Source: Deltaproteobacteria bacterium (GTDB taxonomy: Bacteria; Myxococcota; UBA727; VGSZ01). Taken from it: 64,000 nucleotides of DNA. Shown here one piece after another: positions 53,523 through 62,953 of the stretch. The stretch lies in contig JADZDP010000006.1 of the NCBI GenBank assembly GCA_020850995.1, forward strand, positions 27,187 through 91,186, written 5' to 3'. The notes beneath the pieces were generated by a model that saw only the letters and a program-made list of their open reading frames with translations, searched no databases and was not told the origin of the DNA. Position 1 is the stretch's first letter. Every line of letters begins with the position of its first letter. A program made the position numbers and the translations under genes.

Positions 53523-54638
53523 TCAGTCGCCGAGCGCGATGCCGAGATCGCGCGCGGTCTTGATGCTGTCGCTGTCGAGGGGCACGGTCTTCATGCGACT
53601 GGTCGCCTCGGCGAGCGGCACGTAGCTGACCTTGGGGGGATCGAGCGCCACCATGATGCCGCTCTCGCCCTCGTCGAGCGCGCGCACTGCGGCGGCGCCG
53701 AAGCGCAGCGCGAGCAGGCGATCGAAGGCGGTGGGCGTGCCGCCGCGCAACAGGTGCCCGAGCACCACCGCGCGCGTCTCCTTGCCGGTGATGCGCGCCA
53801 ACGCGTCCGCCACCAGCTGACCGGCGCCGCCCAGGCGCTCGGCGCGACCCACCTGCTGCTCCAGCACCGCGCGCGCGCCGCCGGCGGGAGCGGCGCCCTC
53901 GGCCACGACGACGATCGAGTACTTGCGACCCGTGTGCTCGCGGTGGCGGATGCACTCCACCACGCGCTCGATGTCGTAGGGGATCTCGGGGATGAGGATG
54001 GCCGCGGCGGTGCCGGCGATGCCGGCGTTGAGCGCGATCCAGCCGGCGTAGCGGCCCATCACCTCGACCACGAGCACACGCCCGTGGCTCTCGGCCGTGG
54101 AGTGCAACCGATCGAGACACTCGGTGGCGAAGGAGACCGCGGTGTCGAAGCCGAAGGTAGCGACCGTTCGATCGAGGTCGTTGTCGATGGTCTTGGGCAC
54201 GCCGATGACGCGCATGCCTTTCTTCGCGAGCACGTTGGCGATGCCGAGCGAGCCGTCACCGCCGCAGGCGACCAGCGCGTCGATCTCGTGCACGCGGAAC
54301 TGCTGCACCAGCTCATCAGTGCGATCGATCTCGCTCCAGGAGCCATCGGGGTTCTGTAACGGAAAGTGCAGCGGGTTGCCGCGGTTGGTGGTGCCGATGA
54401 TGGTGCCACCGAGGTGCGTGATGCCGCGGACCGCCTCCATGGTGAGTGGCACCAGGCCGCCCGCCGGGTAGCGCTCGGGCATGAGCAGGCCGTTGTAGCC
54501 GTCGCGGATGCCGTAGCTCTCCCAACCACGTCGATTGGCGGCCTTCACCGCCGCGCGGATCACCGCGTTGAGGCCCGGTGCGTCACCACCTCCGGTGGAG
54601 ATCGCGATCCTGCGAATCGTCGATGGTGCTGTCGTCAT
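53523..54638 (-). CDS. pfkA: 6-phosphofructokinase
   Basis: This is a 371-residue enzyme with ATG at 54638 and AAGG upstream. It phosphorylates fructose 6-phosphate. Motifs: STGGGDAPGLN, GGDGSLGIA, PKTIDNDL and MGRYAGWIA. Gly in GGDGS indicates ATP rather than pyrophosphate use, while Lys in PKTIDND is the residue of the pyrophosphate and group III enzymes. The Gly/Lys pair matches actinobacterial ATP-dependent group III PFKs, which often lack allostery. It lies 48 bp upstream of the transporter gene in the same direction. Confidence 0.95.
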   Translation of the reverse strand: MTTAPSTIRRIAISTGGGDAPGLNAVIRAAVKAANRRGWESYGIRDGYNGLLMPERYPAGGLVPLTMEAVRGITHLGGTIIGTTNRGNPLHFPLQNPDGSWSEIDRTDELVQQFRVHEIDALVACGGDGSLGIANVLAKKGMRVIGVPKTIDNDLDRTVATFGFDTAVSFATECLDRLHSTAESHGRVLVVEVMGRYAGWIALNAGIAGTAAAILIPEIPYDIERVVECIRHREHTGRKYSIVVVAEGAAPAGGARAVLEQQVGRAERLGGAGQLVADALARITGKETRAVVLGHLLRGGTPTAFDRLLALRFGAAAVRALDEGESGIMVALDPPKVSYVPLAEATSRMKTVPLDSDSIKTARDLGIALGD

Positions 54639-54763
54639 GACGTCGACCTTGACCCGAGCCACGCGTGGCCAGCAAGCCCTGACGCGCTGTGCCTTTCGAC
54701 GCACCCACGGTGCGCGGGGAACTCGCGCGCGAGACGCGTGGTCGGTCCCCGCGAGGTGCCACC

Positions 54764-57700
54764 ATGCGCAGTCTCGCGCCCGCGCTCGTGCTCGTCTTGC
54801 TCGCCTGCGGTGGCGAGCCGCTGTCGGAGCCAGACCCACCGTCAAGCATCGTCGCTCGAGCGCTCGAGCAACCAACCGACGACGGGTCGTCCAGCGATCT
54901 CGTCGATGCCATGCCCATCGAGGCGCCGGCTTCCCTGCCCGCCCTCGATGTGGCCGGCGTACCGAGCGGCCTGTCGCTCGAGGTGCTCGACGTCAAGGTC
55001 ACCGTGCTCGGACGACTGGCGCGCACCGAGGTCACGCAGGTGTTTCGCAACGCGCTGCCGCACGTGGTGGAGGGCACCTACCGCATGACGCTGCCCGACG
55101 CCGCCGTCATCAGCCGCCTGGCCATGGACGTCGAAGGCGTCATGACCGAGGGGGAGCTGGTGGAGAAGGAGCGCGCGCGCCAGATCTACGACAGCATCGT
55201 GCACGCGCGGAAGGACCCGGCCTTGCTCGAGTGGCAGGGCGGCAATCGCTTCTCCATGCAGGTGTTCCCCATCCCTGCGAGCGGCACCAAGACCATCATC
55301 CTCGAGTACGAGGAGCTGTTGCCCGTGCGCGGCCGCCGCGCGCAGTACGCCTTCGGGCTGCCGGCGCTCGGCGCGGACGCGGGCGCGCGCATCGGCCGCT
55401 TCGCGTTCAAGCTCAGCGCCGGCGACATCGGCGCGCCCACCGTCGAACGCGCCGAGACCCAGTACCTAGCGCGCGTCGATGAGCGCGGCGTCTCCTTTGA
55501 CGATGTGGCGTTCGTGCCGCGTGGCCCCTTGCGCGTGAGCTTCCCGCGCCCCGAGCCCGGCAGCGCCACCTTGATCGCGAGCAAGACGAGCGACGGCGGC
55601 GAGGTCGATGGCGTCTTCTACGTCGATGTCGTGCCGCAGCTCCCCGGCGCGACGCGCTCGCCGCCGCGCGATCTGGTGCTGGCCCTCGACACCTCGCGCG
55701 GCATCGGCGATCGCGAGCTGGCCCGCGCCATCGAGGCGGCACGGCGCTTGGCCGAGCGACCGCGCGACGGGCGCGTGGTGGTGGTCACCGGCGATCTCGA
55801 GACCACCACGTGCACCAACGGTCCCGCGTGGTGCCTCGCAGACCTGCATGCCGGTGGTGCCACGGATCTCGAAGCGCTGCTCGGGGCCGCCGCGCGCGCC
55901 GCCGCGGGGCTCGATGACCCCGCCATCGTGCTCTTCAGCGACGGTGTTGCCAGCGTGGGCGAGCTCGACGGCGACCTGCTGCGCGAGCGCTTCCTCGACC
56001 AGCTCGACGCTGAACACAGCTCGGTGTTTACGGTTGCGGTCGGCCACGCCCCCGATGTCGACTTCCTCGCGAAGCTCGCCAACGGCGGCCGCGGCCACCC
56101 GCTGCGCCTGAGCCCGGCATCGAGCGTCGATGGCAACGTGGAGGAGCTCGCGCACCTCTTGCGCGTGCCGCTGCTCCTCGACGTGAGCGCCGAGGTCATC
56201 GAGGGTGAGGTGGAGATGGCGGCGCGGCCCTCCGTGAACTTGCGCCCTGGCGAACCCCTGGCGATCTTCGCGCGCGGGCCGAGCGCGCCCTTCGCGATCG
56301 CGGTGCGCGGACGCTGGAACGACGAGGACTTCGAGGTGCGCGTCGACGTGGAACCGCGCGCGCCCGTGCCGGATCGGCTGGTGGAGCATTTCTGGGCCCG
56401 CGCCGCTATCGAGGCGCTCGAGCGCGAGGGTGCGTCCCGGGAGCAGATGGTGGCCCTGTCGCTGCGGCACGGCGTCATGAGCCGCGCGACCTCGTTCCTG
56501 GTGCTCGAAGGTGAGGCTGCGTACCGGCGCTTCGGCGTCGAGCGGCGACGTGAAGCCGAGCGCGTCGATGGCAGCGCGCGCAACCTCGCCAAGGGTACCG
56601 AGGCGCTGCAGGACCTGCTCGGGCGCGCTGCCGACAAACGTGACGAGACGCCGCTGCACGCGAGCTCAGCACCGACTACGCCCTCCGACCTGATCGGCCT
56701 TGATTGGCTCCAACCGAGCACGAGCACCATGGAGCTCGCAGCGTCGGGCGCGATCACCGGCGGCGTTGGCGGCGGCGGCGGCGGACAGGGCCTCGCCCTC
56801 TCGGGGTCCGGCAAGATCGGTACGCGAGGCCGAGGCGCCGGCGAGGCCGGCGACGGCTCCGGCGACGGCGACCTCGGCGGCAGAGGCAAGAGCGAGATCT
56901 CCATGACGCAAGGGGTGCCCGTGATCATGGGTAGCCTCGACAAAGAGCTGATCCGGCGCGTCGTGCGCAGGCACCTGAGCCAGCTCCGTTACTGCTACGA
57001 GAAGGAGCTGACGCGAACGCCGGGGATCAAGGGCAAGGTCGTGATGAAGTGGGTCATCAACGGCGAGGGCAAGGTCACGCAGGCGCAGACGGCCGACACC
57101 ACGATGCGCAACCCCAACGTCGAGGGCTGCATCGCCACCAAGATCAAGACCTGGACCTTCCCGAGACCGGGCGGCGGCGGCATCGTCATCATCAACTACC
57201 CCTTCGTGTTCCGCGCCGACGGGACCGGGGGCAACGCGGGGCCAGACTCGTGGGCCCCACCTTCATCGCCGACCACGGTTCGCGAGCCACCCCCGCCGCC
57301 ACCGCCCCCACCGACCCCACCGCCGCCTCCGGCGCCGCCGCGCACGCTCGACCAGATCGTGGCCGCTCGACGCAACGACGTGCTCGACCTGGACCTGATC
57401 CTCGAGGAGGCGCGCCTGCGAGAAGCGTTGGGCGACGTGCGCGGCGCGCGGCGCACGCTCTCAGAGATCGTCGAGCTCACGCCGCACGACGCGAATCGCC
57501 GATCCTTCTATGCGACGGTCCTGCTCCAGCGCGGCCTGCTGTCTGATACCTGCGAGGAGTACGGCCACGTCGCCGCGCTGCAGCCCGCACGGCGCGAGCT
57601 GTTCAAGATGATGATGGGGCTGCGCCGCCGCGAGCACAGCGACGCGGTCGCGTTGCGCGGCTGCATCGTCGATGGCGTGTCGCGCTTGCCCGTGCAGCGC

Positions 57701-58054
57701 TCGCTCTCGCTCGTGCTCACCTGGGAAGATCCCGGCGCCGACGTCGATCTGCACGTCATCGGGCCCACGGGCGAGCACGTGTCGTTCCGCCAGCGCGAGG
57801 GCAAGGACGGCGGCTTGCTCTATTACGACGTCACCGACGGCTACGGGCCCGAGATCTACACCCTCGGCCAGGGCCACCGGGGCCGCTACCAGCTCGGGGT
57901 GGTGCACTACCGCGGACCCGAACGCGGGGTGCGCGGCACCTTGACCGTCATCGAGGACGCCGGCACGCCCGCGGAGCGGCGGCGGCACCTGCCCTTCCGT
58001 TTGGGCGCCCCCGACACCACCGAGGTCCGCACGCTCGCGGAGGTGCGGCTGTAG
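54764..58054 (+). CDS. VIT-VWA-AgmX/PglI-DUF2135 lipoprotein
   Basis: This is a 1096-residue lipoprotein (LLAC, Cys15) with ATG at 54764. In order: VIT domain (about 55-190, TEVTQVFRNALPHVVEGTY), a VWA-type domain (from 302, LVLALDTSRG), a Gly-rich linker, and an AgmX/PglI C-terminal (TonB-C-like) domain at 725-820 (RRHLSQLRYCYEKEL). A polyproline run (about 842-862), TPR-like helices (866-945) and a DUF2135/YfaP-like domain (983-1075, LVLTWEDPGADVDLHV) follow. The VWA metal site reads DTSRG where DxSxS is expected, so metal binding is doubtful. AgmX/PglI relatives take part in myxobacterial gliding. It may be a large envelope scaffold. Confidence 0.88.
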   Translation: MRSLAPALVLVLLACGGEPLSEPDPPSSIVARALEQPTDDGSSSDLVDAMPIEAPASLPALDVAGVPSGLSLEVLDVKVTVLGRLARTEVTQVFRNALPHVVEGTYRMTLPDAAVISRLAMDVEGVMTEGELVEKERARQIYDSIVHARKDPALLEWQGGNRFSMQVFPIPASGTKTIILEYEELLPVRGRRAQYAFGLPALGADAGARIGRFAFKLSAGDIGAPTVERAETQYLARVDERGVSFDDVAFVPRGPLRVSFPRPEPGSATLIASKTSDGGEVDGVFYVDVVPQLPGATRSPPRDLVLALDTSRGIGDRELARAIEAARRLAERPRDGRVVVVTGDLETTTCTNGPAWCLADLHAGGATDLEALLGAAARAAAGLDDPAIVLFSDGVASVGELDGDLLRERFLDQLDAEHSSVFTVAVGHAPDVDFLAKLANGGRGHPLRLSPASSVDGNVEELAHLLRVPLLLDVSAEVIEGEVEMAARPSVNLRPGEPLAIFARGPSAPFAIAVRGRWNDEDFEVRVDVEPRAPVPDRLVEHFWARAAIEALEREGASREQMVALSLRHGVMSRATSFLVLEGEAAYRRFGVERRREAERVDGSARNLAKGTEALQDLLGRAADKRDETPLHASSAPTTPSDLIGLDWLQPSTSTMELAASGAITGGVGGGGGGQGLALSGSGKIGTRGRGAGEAGDGSGDGDLGGRGKSEISMTQGVPVIMGSLDKELIRRVVRRHLSQLRYCYEKELTRTPGIKGKVVMKWVINGEGKVTQAQTADTTMRNPNVEGCIATKIKTWTFPRPGGGGIVIINYPFVFRADGTGGNAGPDSWAPPSSPTTVREPPPPPPPPPTPPPPPAPPRTLDQIVAARRNDVLDLDLILEEARLREALGDVRGARRTLSEIVELTPHDANRRSFYATVLLQRGLLSDTCEEYGHVAALQPARRELFKMMMGLRRREHSDAVALRGCIVDGVSRLPVQRSLSLVLTWEDPGADVDLHVIGPTGEHVSFRQREGKDGGLLYYDVTDGYGPEIYTLGQGHRGRYQLGVVHYRGPERGVRGTLTVIEDAGTPAERRRHLPFRLGAPDTTEVRTLAEVRL

Positions 58055-58119
58055 CGACGCGCCAGATCCCAGGGCTTGCCGTGCGCGCGACGACGGACTA
58101 CGGTCCGCATCCTACGACA

Positions 58120-58274
58120 GCGGAGGTCGTTTGCATTGATCGAGCCCAGCGCAGGGACTTGCCAGGAGCCCAATGAGCGCCGCAGCCGCGTACCTCGTGG
58201 TGCGCGGCGAGGGCGCGAAGCAGGGATCGTGGCAAGGACCAAGCCCGGCGACCATCAATGCAAGCGACCTCCGC
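58120..58274. repeat. 22-bp inverted repeat around a 111-bp spacer
   Basis: GCGGAGGTCGTTTGCATTGATC at 58120-58141 recurs inverted at 58253-58274 with two mismatches. An inner pair, GGGACTTGCCA and TGGCAAGGACC, continues the symmetry. It lies in the 258-bp gap before the YceI gene. It may be a small MITE-like element, a structured RNA or an operator. No gene is seen in between. Confidence 0.6.
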
Positions 58275-58312
58275 TTCAAGGTCGGGCTCTGCGAGCCCGC
58301 TGGAGGACTCTC

Positions 58313-58912
58313 ATGCGCGTCACCGCCTTCGCCCTGCTCACCTTCGCTCCCCTCGCGCTCGCCACCGGGGCGCACGCCTCCGAATGGGCGCTCGATCCCG
58401 AGCACACCGAGATCGGCTTCTCCGTGCGGCACATGATGGTCACCGACGTGCGCGGCGTGTTCGAGAAGTACACGGGCACCATCACCGTCGATGACAAGGA
58501 TGCAACGAAGTCGAAGGTGGCAGTGGAGATCGACGTCGCCAGCATCAACACCCGCGTGGCCAAGCGCGACACGCACCTGAAGAGCCCGGAGTTCTTCGAC
58601 GCGGCCAAGTTCCCCAAGATGACGTTCACCTCGACGAAGATCGAGAAGGGCGCCGCCGCCAACACCTTCAAGGTCACTGGTGATCTCAGCATGCACGGCG
58701 TCACCAAGCCCGTGGTGCTCGACGTGAGCCTGTCGGATGAGTGGCAGGACCCCAAAGAGTGGGGCGGCCGTACGCACCGCGGCATCAAGGCCACCGCCAA
58801 GCTCAACCGTCTGGACTACGGCGTGAGCTGGCAGACCAAGCTCGACAAGGGCGGCGTGGTGGTGGGTGACGAGGTCACCATCACCATCAACGCCGAGCTG
58901 ATCAAGAAGTAG
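58313..58912 (+). CDS. YceI-family periplasmic lipid-binding protein
   Basis: This is a 199-residue protein with ATG at 58313 and GGAGG 7 bases upstream. The signal peptide ends TGAHASEW. It has the full YceI lipocalin-like pattern: WALDPEHTEIGFSVRHMMV, RGVFEKYTGTI, SPEFFDAAKFPKMTF, GDLSMHGVTKPV, and a C-terminal strand VTITINAEL. Family members bind polyisoprenoids such as octaprenyl compounds in the periplasm. The gene stands alone behind a long leader with the inverted repeat. Confidence 0.95.
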   Translation: MRVTAFALLTFAPLALATGAHASEWALDPEHTEIGFSVRHMMVTDVRGVFEKYTGTITVDDKDATKSKVAVEIDVASINTRVAKRDTHLKSPEFFDAAKFPKMTFTSTKIEKGAAANTFKVTGDLSMHGVTKPVVLDVSLSDEWQDPKEWGGRTHRGIKATAKLNRLDYGVSWQTKLDKGGVVVGDEVTITINAELIKK

Positions 58913-58941
58913 CGCGGCCGGGGACGTGGTAGAGGGTGCCC

Positions 58942-59541
58942 ATGAACACCCTCGCCACCACCGGCGGCTCCGCCGCAGCACCCTTCGGCCTCGGCAACTA
59001 CACCATCAAGCGCCCCTTCCTGACGCTGTTCGGGCGCAAATTCCACGTGTTCGGCCCCGACGGCTCGCAGGTGATGTTCGTCAAGCACAAGATCCTGACC
59101 TTCAAGGACGAGTGGAACATCTACGCGGACGAGAGCGAGAGCAACGCGCTCATCCGGGTCAAGGCGCGCCAAGCCATCGGCCTCAACATCGTCACCGACG
59201 TGTTCGACGCCAAGAGCGGCGAGAAGGTCGGCGCCGTGCGCAACAAGGGGCTCAAGTCGATCGTGCGCGACACCTGGGAGGTGCTCGACACCGCCGACAA
59301 CGTCATCGGCTCCTTCGGTGAAGACTCGAACGCGCTCCTGCGCCGCTTCATCCCCATCCTGCTCGGCCACTGGCACATGGACGTGGGCGGCACGTCGGTG
59401 GCCAAGATCGATCAGGTGTTCCGCTTCTTCACCAAGGAGTTCACGCTGGCGATCACGCCCGGCGCCAAGGTGGACCCTCGCTTGGCCATTGGCTGCGCGA
59501 TGTTGGCGCTGATGCGGGAGCTGATGCGCGAGGCGCGCTGA
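58942..59541 (+). CDS. LURP-one-related/scramblase-like protein
   Basis: This is a 199-residue protein with ATG at 58942 (a GTG two codons upstream is also possible). The sequence YTIKRPFLTLFGRKFHVFGPDG and later VFVK-type strands, LTFKDEWNIYADES and IVRDTWEVLDTADNVIG form the barrel of the LOR/Tubby-C-like superfamily. There is no signal peptide. Members bind phospholipids or act at membranes, but this bacterial branch is uncharacterised. Confidence 0.8.
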   Translation: MNTLATTGGSAAAPFGLGNYTIKRPFLTLFGRKFHVFGPDGSQVMFVKHKILTFKDEWNIYADESESNALIRVKARQAIGLNIVTDVFDAKSGEKVGAVRNKGLKSIVRDTWEVLDTADNVIGSFGEDSNALLRRFIPILLGHWHMDVGGTSVAKIDQVFRFFTKEFTLAITPGAKVDPRLAIGCAMLALMRELMREAR

Positions 59542-59560
59542 CACGCACCTCGGCGGCGCG

Positions 59561-60199
59561 TCACGCGGGCTCGAAGCGATCCGTGGCCTCGTCGAGGAGG
59601 TGGAACACGCCGTCGTCGATGGCGAAGAAGCCGCCGTGGAGCTTCACCTTTCCCCTGCGCTCACGCTCGGCGAGCCAGGGGAAGGTACGCAGGTTGGCGA
59701 GCGAGGCCTGGACAGCCACGTGCTCCATGTCGGCATAGGCGGCGCGGTCGAGCGCGCCGGGGTGGCGCGCGCGCACGGCGTCGCTGGCGACATCGAGGAT
59801 CTGCAGCCAGCGCGACATCGAGCCACCGTCACCCGGCACGGTGCCGGCGAAGCGCTGGTTGAGCGCCGCCGCACAACCAGCGCAGGAGCCGTGCCCAAGC
59901 ACCAGGATCTCTTCCACCTCGAGCTGCGTGACCGCGAACTCGACGGCGGCCGCCACGCCGTGCCGGCCGCCGTCGCCCTCGAAGGGCGGCACCAGCGCGG
60001 CGATGTTGCGCACGATGAACAGCTCGCCCGGGTCGGTGTCGAAGATGCGCGTGGGGTCCACGCGGCTATCTGAGCAGGCGATCACCATCACCTTGGGCGA
60101 TTGCCCCTGTGCAAGGTTCGTCCAGCGCTCGCGCTGCTGTGCCCAGCCAGTCTCGCGGAAACGCCGGTAGCCAGTCACGAGCGAGCGTAGACGCGCCAT
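59561..60199 (-). CDS. beta-class carbonic anhydrase
   Basis: This is a 212-residue enzyme converting CO2 and bicarbonate. Zinc ligands Cys42, His103 and Cys106 are in place, with the Asp44-Arg46 pair (ACSDSRVDP and LGHGSCAGC). The ATG at 60199 lies one base after the stop of the transporter gene, so it is probably translated from the same mRNA. No signal peptide, hence cytosolic. Confidence 0.95.
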   Translation of the reverse strand: MARLRSLVTGYRRFRETGWAQQRERWTNLAQGQSPKVMVIACSDSRVDPTRIFDTDPGELFIVRNIAALVPPFEGDGGRHGVAAAVEFAVTQLEVEEILVLGHGSCAGCAAALNQRFAGTVPGDGGSMSRWLQILDVASDAVRARHPGALDRAAYADMEHVAVQASLANLRTFPWLAERERRGKVKLHGGFFAIDDGVFHLLDEATDRFEPA

Positions 60200-60200
60200 G

Positions 60201-61514
60201 TCACTCCTCGAGCTCCACCTGCGATCGGTCGGGCAGGAGCCACACGGATACCAAGCTGACCAGCGCTGCCAAGCAGAGATAGCCGGCGATGGCCGTCGAC
60301 GAGCCGAAGCGATGCTCGAGCCACACGGCGATCATGGGCGCGGGACCGCCGGCAGTGATGGAGGCGAGCTGGTAGCCCAGCGAGGCGCCGCTGTAGCGCA
60401 GCTTGCCAGGGAAGCTCTCGGCGATGAGCGCTGCCTGCGGGCCATACTGAATGTCGTGGATGGCCTGGCCGATGACGGCGGCGATCACGATGAGCAACAC
60501 GGAGCGCGAGTCGATGAGCTGGAAGTACGCGAAGGGAAAGAGCGCCATGGCCGCGCAGCCGACGAGCACCAGGCGACGACGACCGAAGCGATCCGACAGG
60601 TGACCCCAGAGCGGGATGGTGACCAGCGAGACCGTCGCGGCGATCATGACCGCGTTCAAGAAGGTCTCGCGCGGCATGCCGAGGGTCTTGGTGCCGTAGC
60701 TCAAGAGCCACGTCGAGAAGATGTAGAAGGGCGCCTGCTGCCCCGTGCGCAGGAGCGCGGTCAGCATCACCTCCTTGCCGTGCTTGCGCAGCACTTGCGC
60801 CACCGGCGCCTTCTCCAGTTGTCCTTCGGCGCGGCGCTTGGCGAAGGACGGCGTCTCAAGGACGCCGGTGCGGATCCAGAAGCCGATGAGCACGAGCACG
60901 ACGCTCGCGAGGAAGGGGATGCGCCAGCCCCAGGTGGCGAAGTCGTCTCCCGAGAGCGCCGAGGCCGCCGACACCGCGCCGTTCGCCAACACGAGGCCGG
61001 CGGGGGCGCCCCACTGTGGCCAGCTCGCCATCAGCCCGCGTCGACCTTTGTCGGACCACTCAGCGGCGAGCAGCACCGAGCCGCCCCACTCGCCGCCCAC
61101 GCCGATGCCTTGGAGCACGCGCGCGAACGTCAGCAACACGGCGCCCCAGATGCCGATGCTGTCGTAGGCGGGCACCAGGCCGATGCCCGTGGTGGCCACG
61201 CCCATCAACAGGAGCGTGGCGACGAGCGAGGCCTTGCGGCCCACGCGATCACCGATGTGACCGAAGATGGCGGCCCCGAGCGGTCGCGCCAGGAAGCCGA
61301 CGAAGTAGGTCGAGAACGAGAGCAACACCCCGACGTAGGGATCGCTCGATGGGAAGAACTTGGCCGGGAACACCAGCGCGGCCGCTACACCGTAGAGGAA
61401 GAAGTCGTACCACTCGATGGCGGTGCCCACGGCCGACGCCACCACGGCACGTCGCACCTGGCGACGGCGCTCGTCGGGCGTGAGCGTGGCGAGGTCGGGC
61501 GCGGGCGATGGCAT
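60201..61514 (-). CDS. MHS-family (metabolite:H+ symporter) MFS transporter
   Basis: This is a 437-residue inner-membrane protein with about 12 helices. The MHS signatures are present: AIEWYDFFLYG at the first helix, FGHIGDRVGRK after helix 2, and GGEWGGSVLLAAEW in helix 5. MHS proteins import carboxylates (citrate, ketoglutarate, shikimate) or betaines with protons. The one-base distance to the carbonic anhydrase gene suggests co-expression, possibly linking carboxylate uptake with bicarbonate supply; inference only. ATG at 61514. Confidence 0.95.
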   Translation of the reverse strand: MPSPAPDLATLTPDERRRQVRRAVVASAVGTAIEWYDFFLYGVAAALVFPAKFFPSSDPYVGVLLSFSTYFVGFLARPLGAAIFGHIGDRVGRKASLVATLLLMGVATTGIGLVPAYDSIGIWGAVLLTFARVLQGIGVGGEWGGSVLLAAEWSDKGRRGLMASWPQWGAPAGLVLANGAVSAASALSGDDFATWGWRIPFLASVVLVLIGFWIRTGVLETPSFAKRRAEGQLEKAPVAQVLRKHGKEVMLTALLRTGQQAPFYIFSTWLLSYGTKTLGMPRETFLNAVMIAATVSLVTIPLWGHLSDRFGRRRLVLVGCAAMALFPFAYFQLIDSRSVLLIVIAAVIGQAIHDIQYGPQAALIAESFPGKLRYSGASLGYQLASITAGGPAPMIAVWLEHRFGSSTAIAGYLCLAALVSLVSVWLLPDRSQVELEE

Positions 61515-61613
61515 GGCGGCTGCGCGACACGCTACACCGCGTTCGGCAGGCGCGGAACCGCGATCCGCGCTGCGCTGGCGCCGCCAACGCGACGAGCGGC
61601 GCGGCGCGCAGCC

Positions 61614-62231
61614 TCAGTTCGGCGTGGCGCTGCCCTTGTCGACGGGGCTCGGCAAGGGCGTGGGCTTCTTCGGCAGCGGCAGCTTGGGCTTGGTCGGCGC
61701 GTTGGGCTGGGCCGGCGCGCCGTTCCACGTCGTGTCGCGCTTCATGTCGTCGATGAGCTGCTCAATGGCCCACAGCACCTGGGGCCCAGCGTTGGCGTAG
61801 TTCTCCACCGTTTTGGTGCGACCACCCATCGTCACGGTCACGAACGCTGTCGGGTTATCGGTGATCGGTGCCGTGTACTTGTCGGCGAAACAGAAGAAGC
61901 CGACCTCGTCGACGAGGCGGGCGAGGTTGTGGAAGCGCCACGTGTCGGTCTTGCCGGTGTGCTTGCCGGCGGGCGCGGCATGCGCGCGGCCCTCGTACTC
62001 GACGCTGCCGTCGGCCTGCACGGTGAAGGTGTAGTCGGGGCAGGTGCCGTAGCACCGTGTGCGCCGGATGCTGATGGCAGTGACGCCGTGGCCGACCGAG
62101 CGCGACGCGTCGATGGTGCGGCCCTTCGTGAGATCGATGGGCTTGCACTCGGGCTCGGCGGCGCGCGCGGGAAATGACAAGACAGCGACGGCGACAACGA
62201 CGAGGAGCGCGGACGGTGAGTGTCTGGGCAT
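61614..62231 (-). CDS. DUF6438-containing exported protein
   Basis: This is a 205-residue protein with ATG at 62231 and GGAGG before it. The signal peptide ends FPARAAEP. The core carries RRTRCYGTCPDYTFTVQADG, the cysteine pair and strand pattern of DUF6438, then GFFCFADKYTAPITDNP. The C-terminal 35 residues are Pro/Lys-rich and disordered. Function unknown. Confidence 0.85.
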   Translation of the reverse strand: MPRHSPSALLVVVAVAVLSFPARAAEPECKPIDLTKGRTIDASRSVGHGVTAISIRRTRCYGTCPDYTFTVQADGSVEYEGRAHAAPAGKHTGKTDTWRFHNLARLVDEVGFFCFADKYTAPITDNPTAFVTVTMGGRTKTVENYANAGPQVLWAIEQLIDDMKRDTTWNGAPAQPNAPTKPKLPLPKKPTPLPSPVDKGSATPN

Positions 62232-62492
62232 GGTCCCTCCGGCGGTGAGTCGCTGCGCAGAATGCCATGGCGAGCTTGGCAGTGCCTCCTTTGTCCCGAG
62301 GCACAGGGCCCGAGGCCATCGGCGAGGTCACCATCGGCAGGCGCAGTGCCGATGCGCCGGGTTCAGGGGTGCGCTGCGCGCAGCGCAGTGAACGGCCTGG
62401 AAGCGCCCTACCCCTCCACGAGGCCGAGCAGAGCGAGGCGGGAGCCGCAGGGACGGAGAGGATGGGGTGCCGTCGTCGAGCTAATCCTACTC
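62232..62492. other. 261-bp gap between DUF6438 gene and insertion sequence
   Basis: No gene or clear signal beyond the leader of the DUF6438 gene is seen. A GCGCTGCGCGCAGCGC palindrome occurs near 62371. Confidence 0.4.
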
Positions 62493-62569
62493 CGTTCCCC
62501 TGTCGCAGGTTGACACTCGTAGGGGCGATAATCCCTGCGTGACCCTGGGAGTCGGCAGGAGCAAGAGCA

Positions 62570-62953
62570 GTGAACAACAAGAAGCAAGATGAGAAGCCTC
62601 GTGACGTCGAGGGAGAGCACGGGCGTGGTCGGCCTGGTCGTCGGTCCGCCGCTGAGCGTCGTGAGGCCGTGATGGCCGTGATCGCCGGCAAGTCGAGCAT
62701 CGACCAGGTGGCGAAGCAGTACGGCGTGTTGCCGTCGACGGTCGAGGGATGGCGCGACGCTGCGGTCCTCGCGATCGAGCAGGCGATGGCGATGGGCAAC
62801 TCGACGCCGAAGGAGCGCGAGCTCGAGGCCAAGGTTGAAGAGCTCGAGGTCGCGCTCAAGCGCATCTCCATCCAGCATGCGCTCGCCATGAACGGCGTCG
62901 AGGAGTGGAAGAAGACGGCGCGCCCTACTCGGCCCGCACGGTCGCGGCGATGA
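62570..62953 (+). CDS. IS3-type transposase OrfA
   Basis: This is a 127-residue protein. It has a helix-turn-helix (RREAVMAVIAGKSSIDQVAKQYGV to TVEGWRD, shortened) that binds the IS ends, then a leucine-zipper-like helix (LEAKVEELEVALKRI). The frame overlaps orfB by 49 bp in the -1 relation, so a frameshift product OrfAB is expected; no classic A6G slippery run is present, only GGAAGAAGA. Confidence 0.85.
   Translation: MNNKKQDEKPRDVEGEHGRGRPGRRSAAERREAVMAVIAGKSSIDQVAKQYGVLPSTVEGWRDAAVLAIEQAMAMGNSTPKERELEAKVEELEVALKRISIQHALAMNGVEEWKKTARPTRPARSRR

Noticed and set aside
54764..58054. Functional metal-binding VWA domain
   Set aside because: The expected DxSxS reads DTSRG, so I call the domain VWA-type only.
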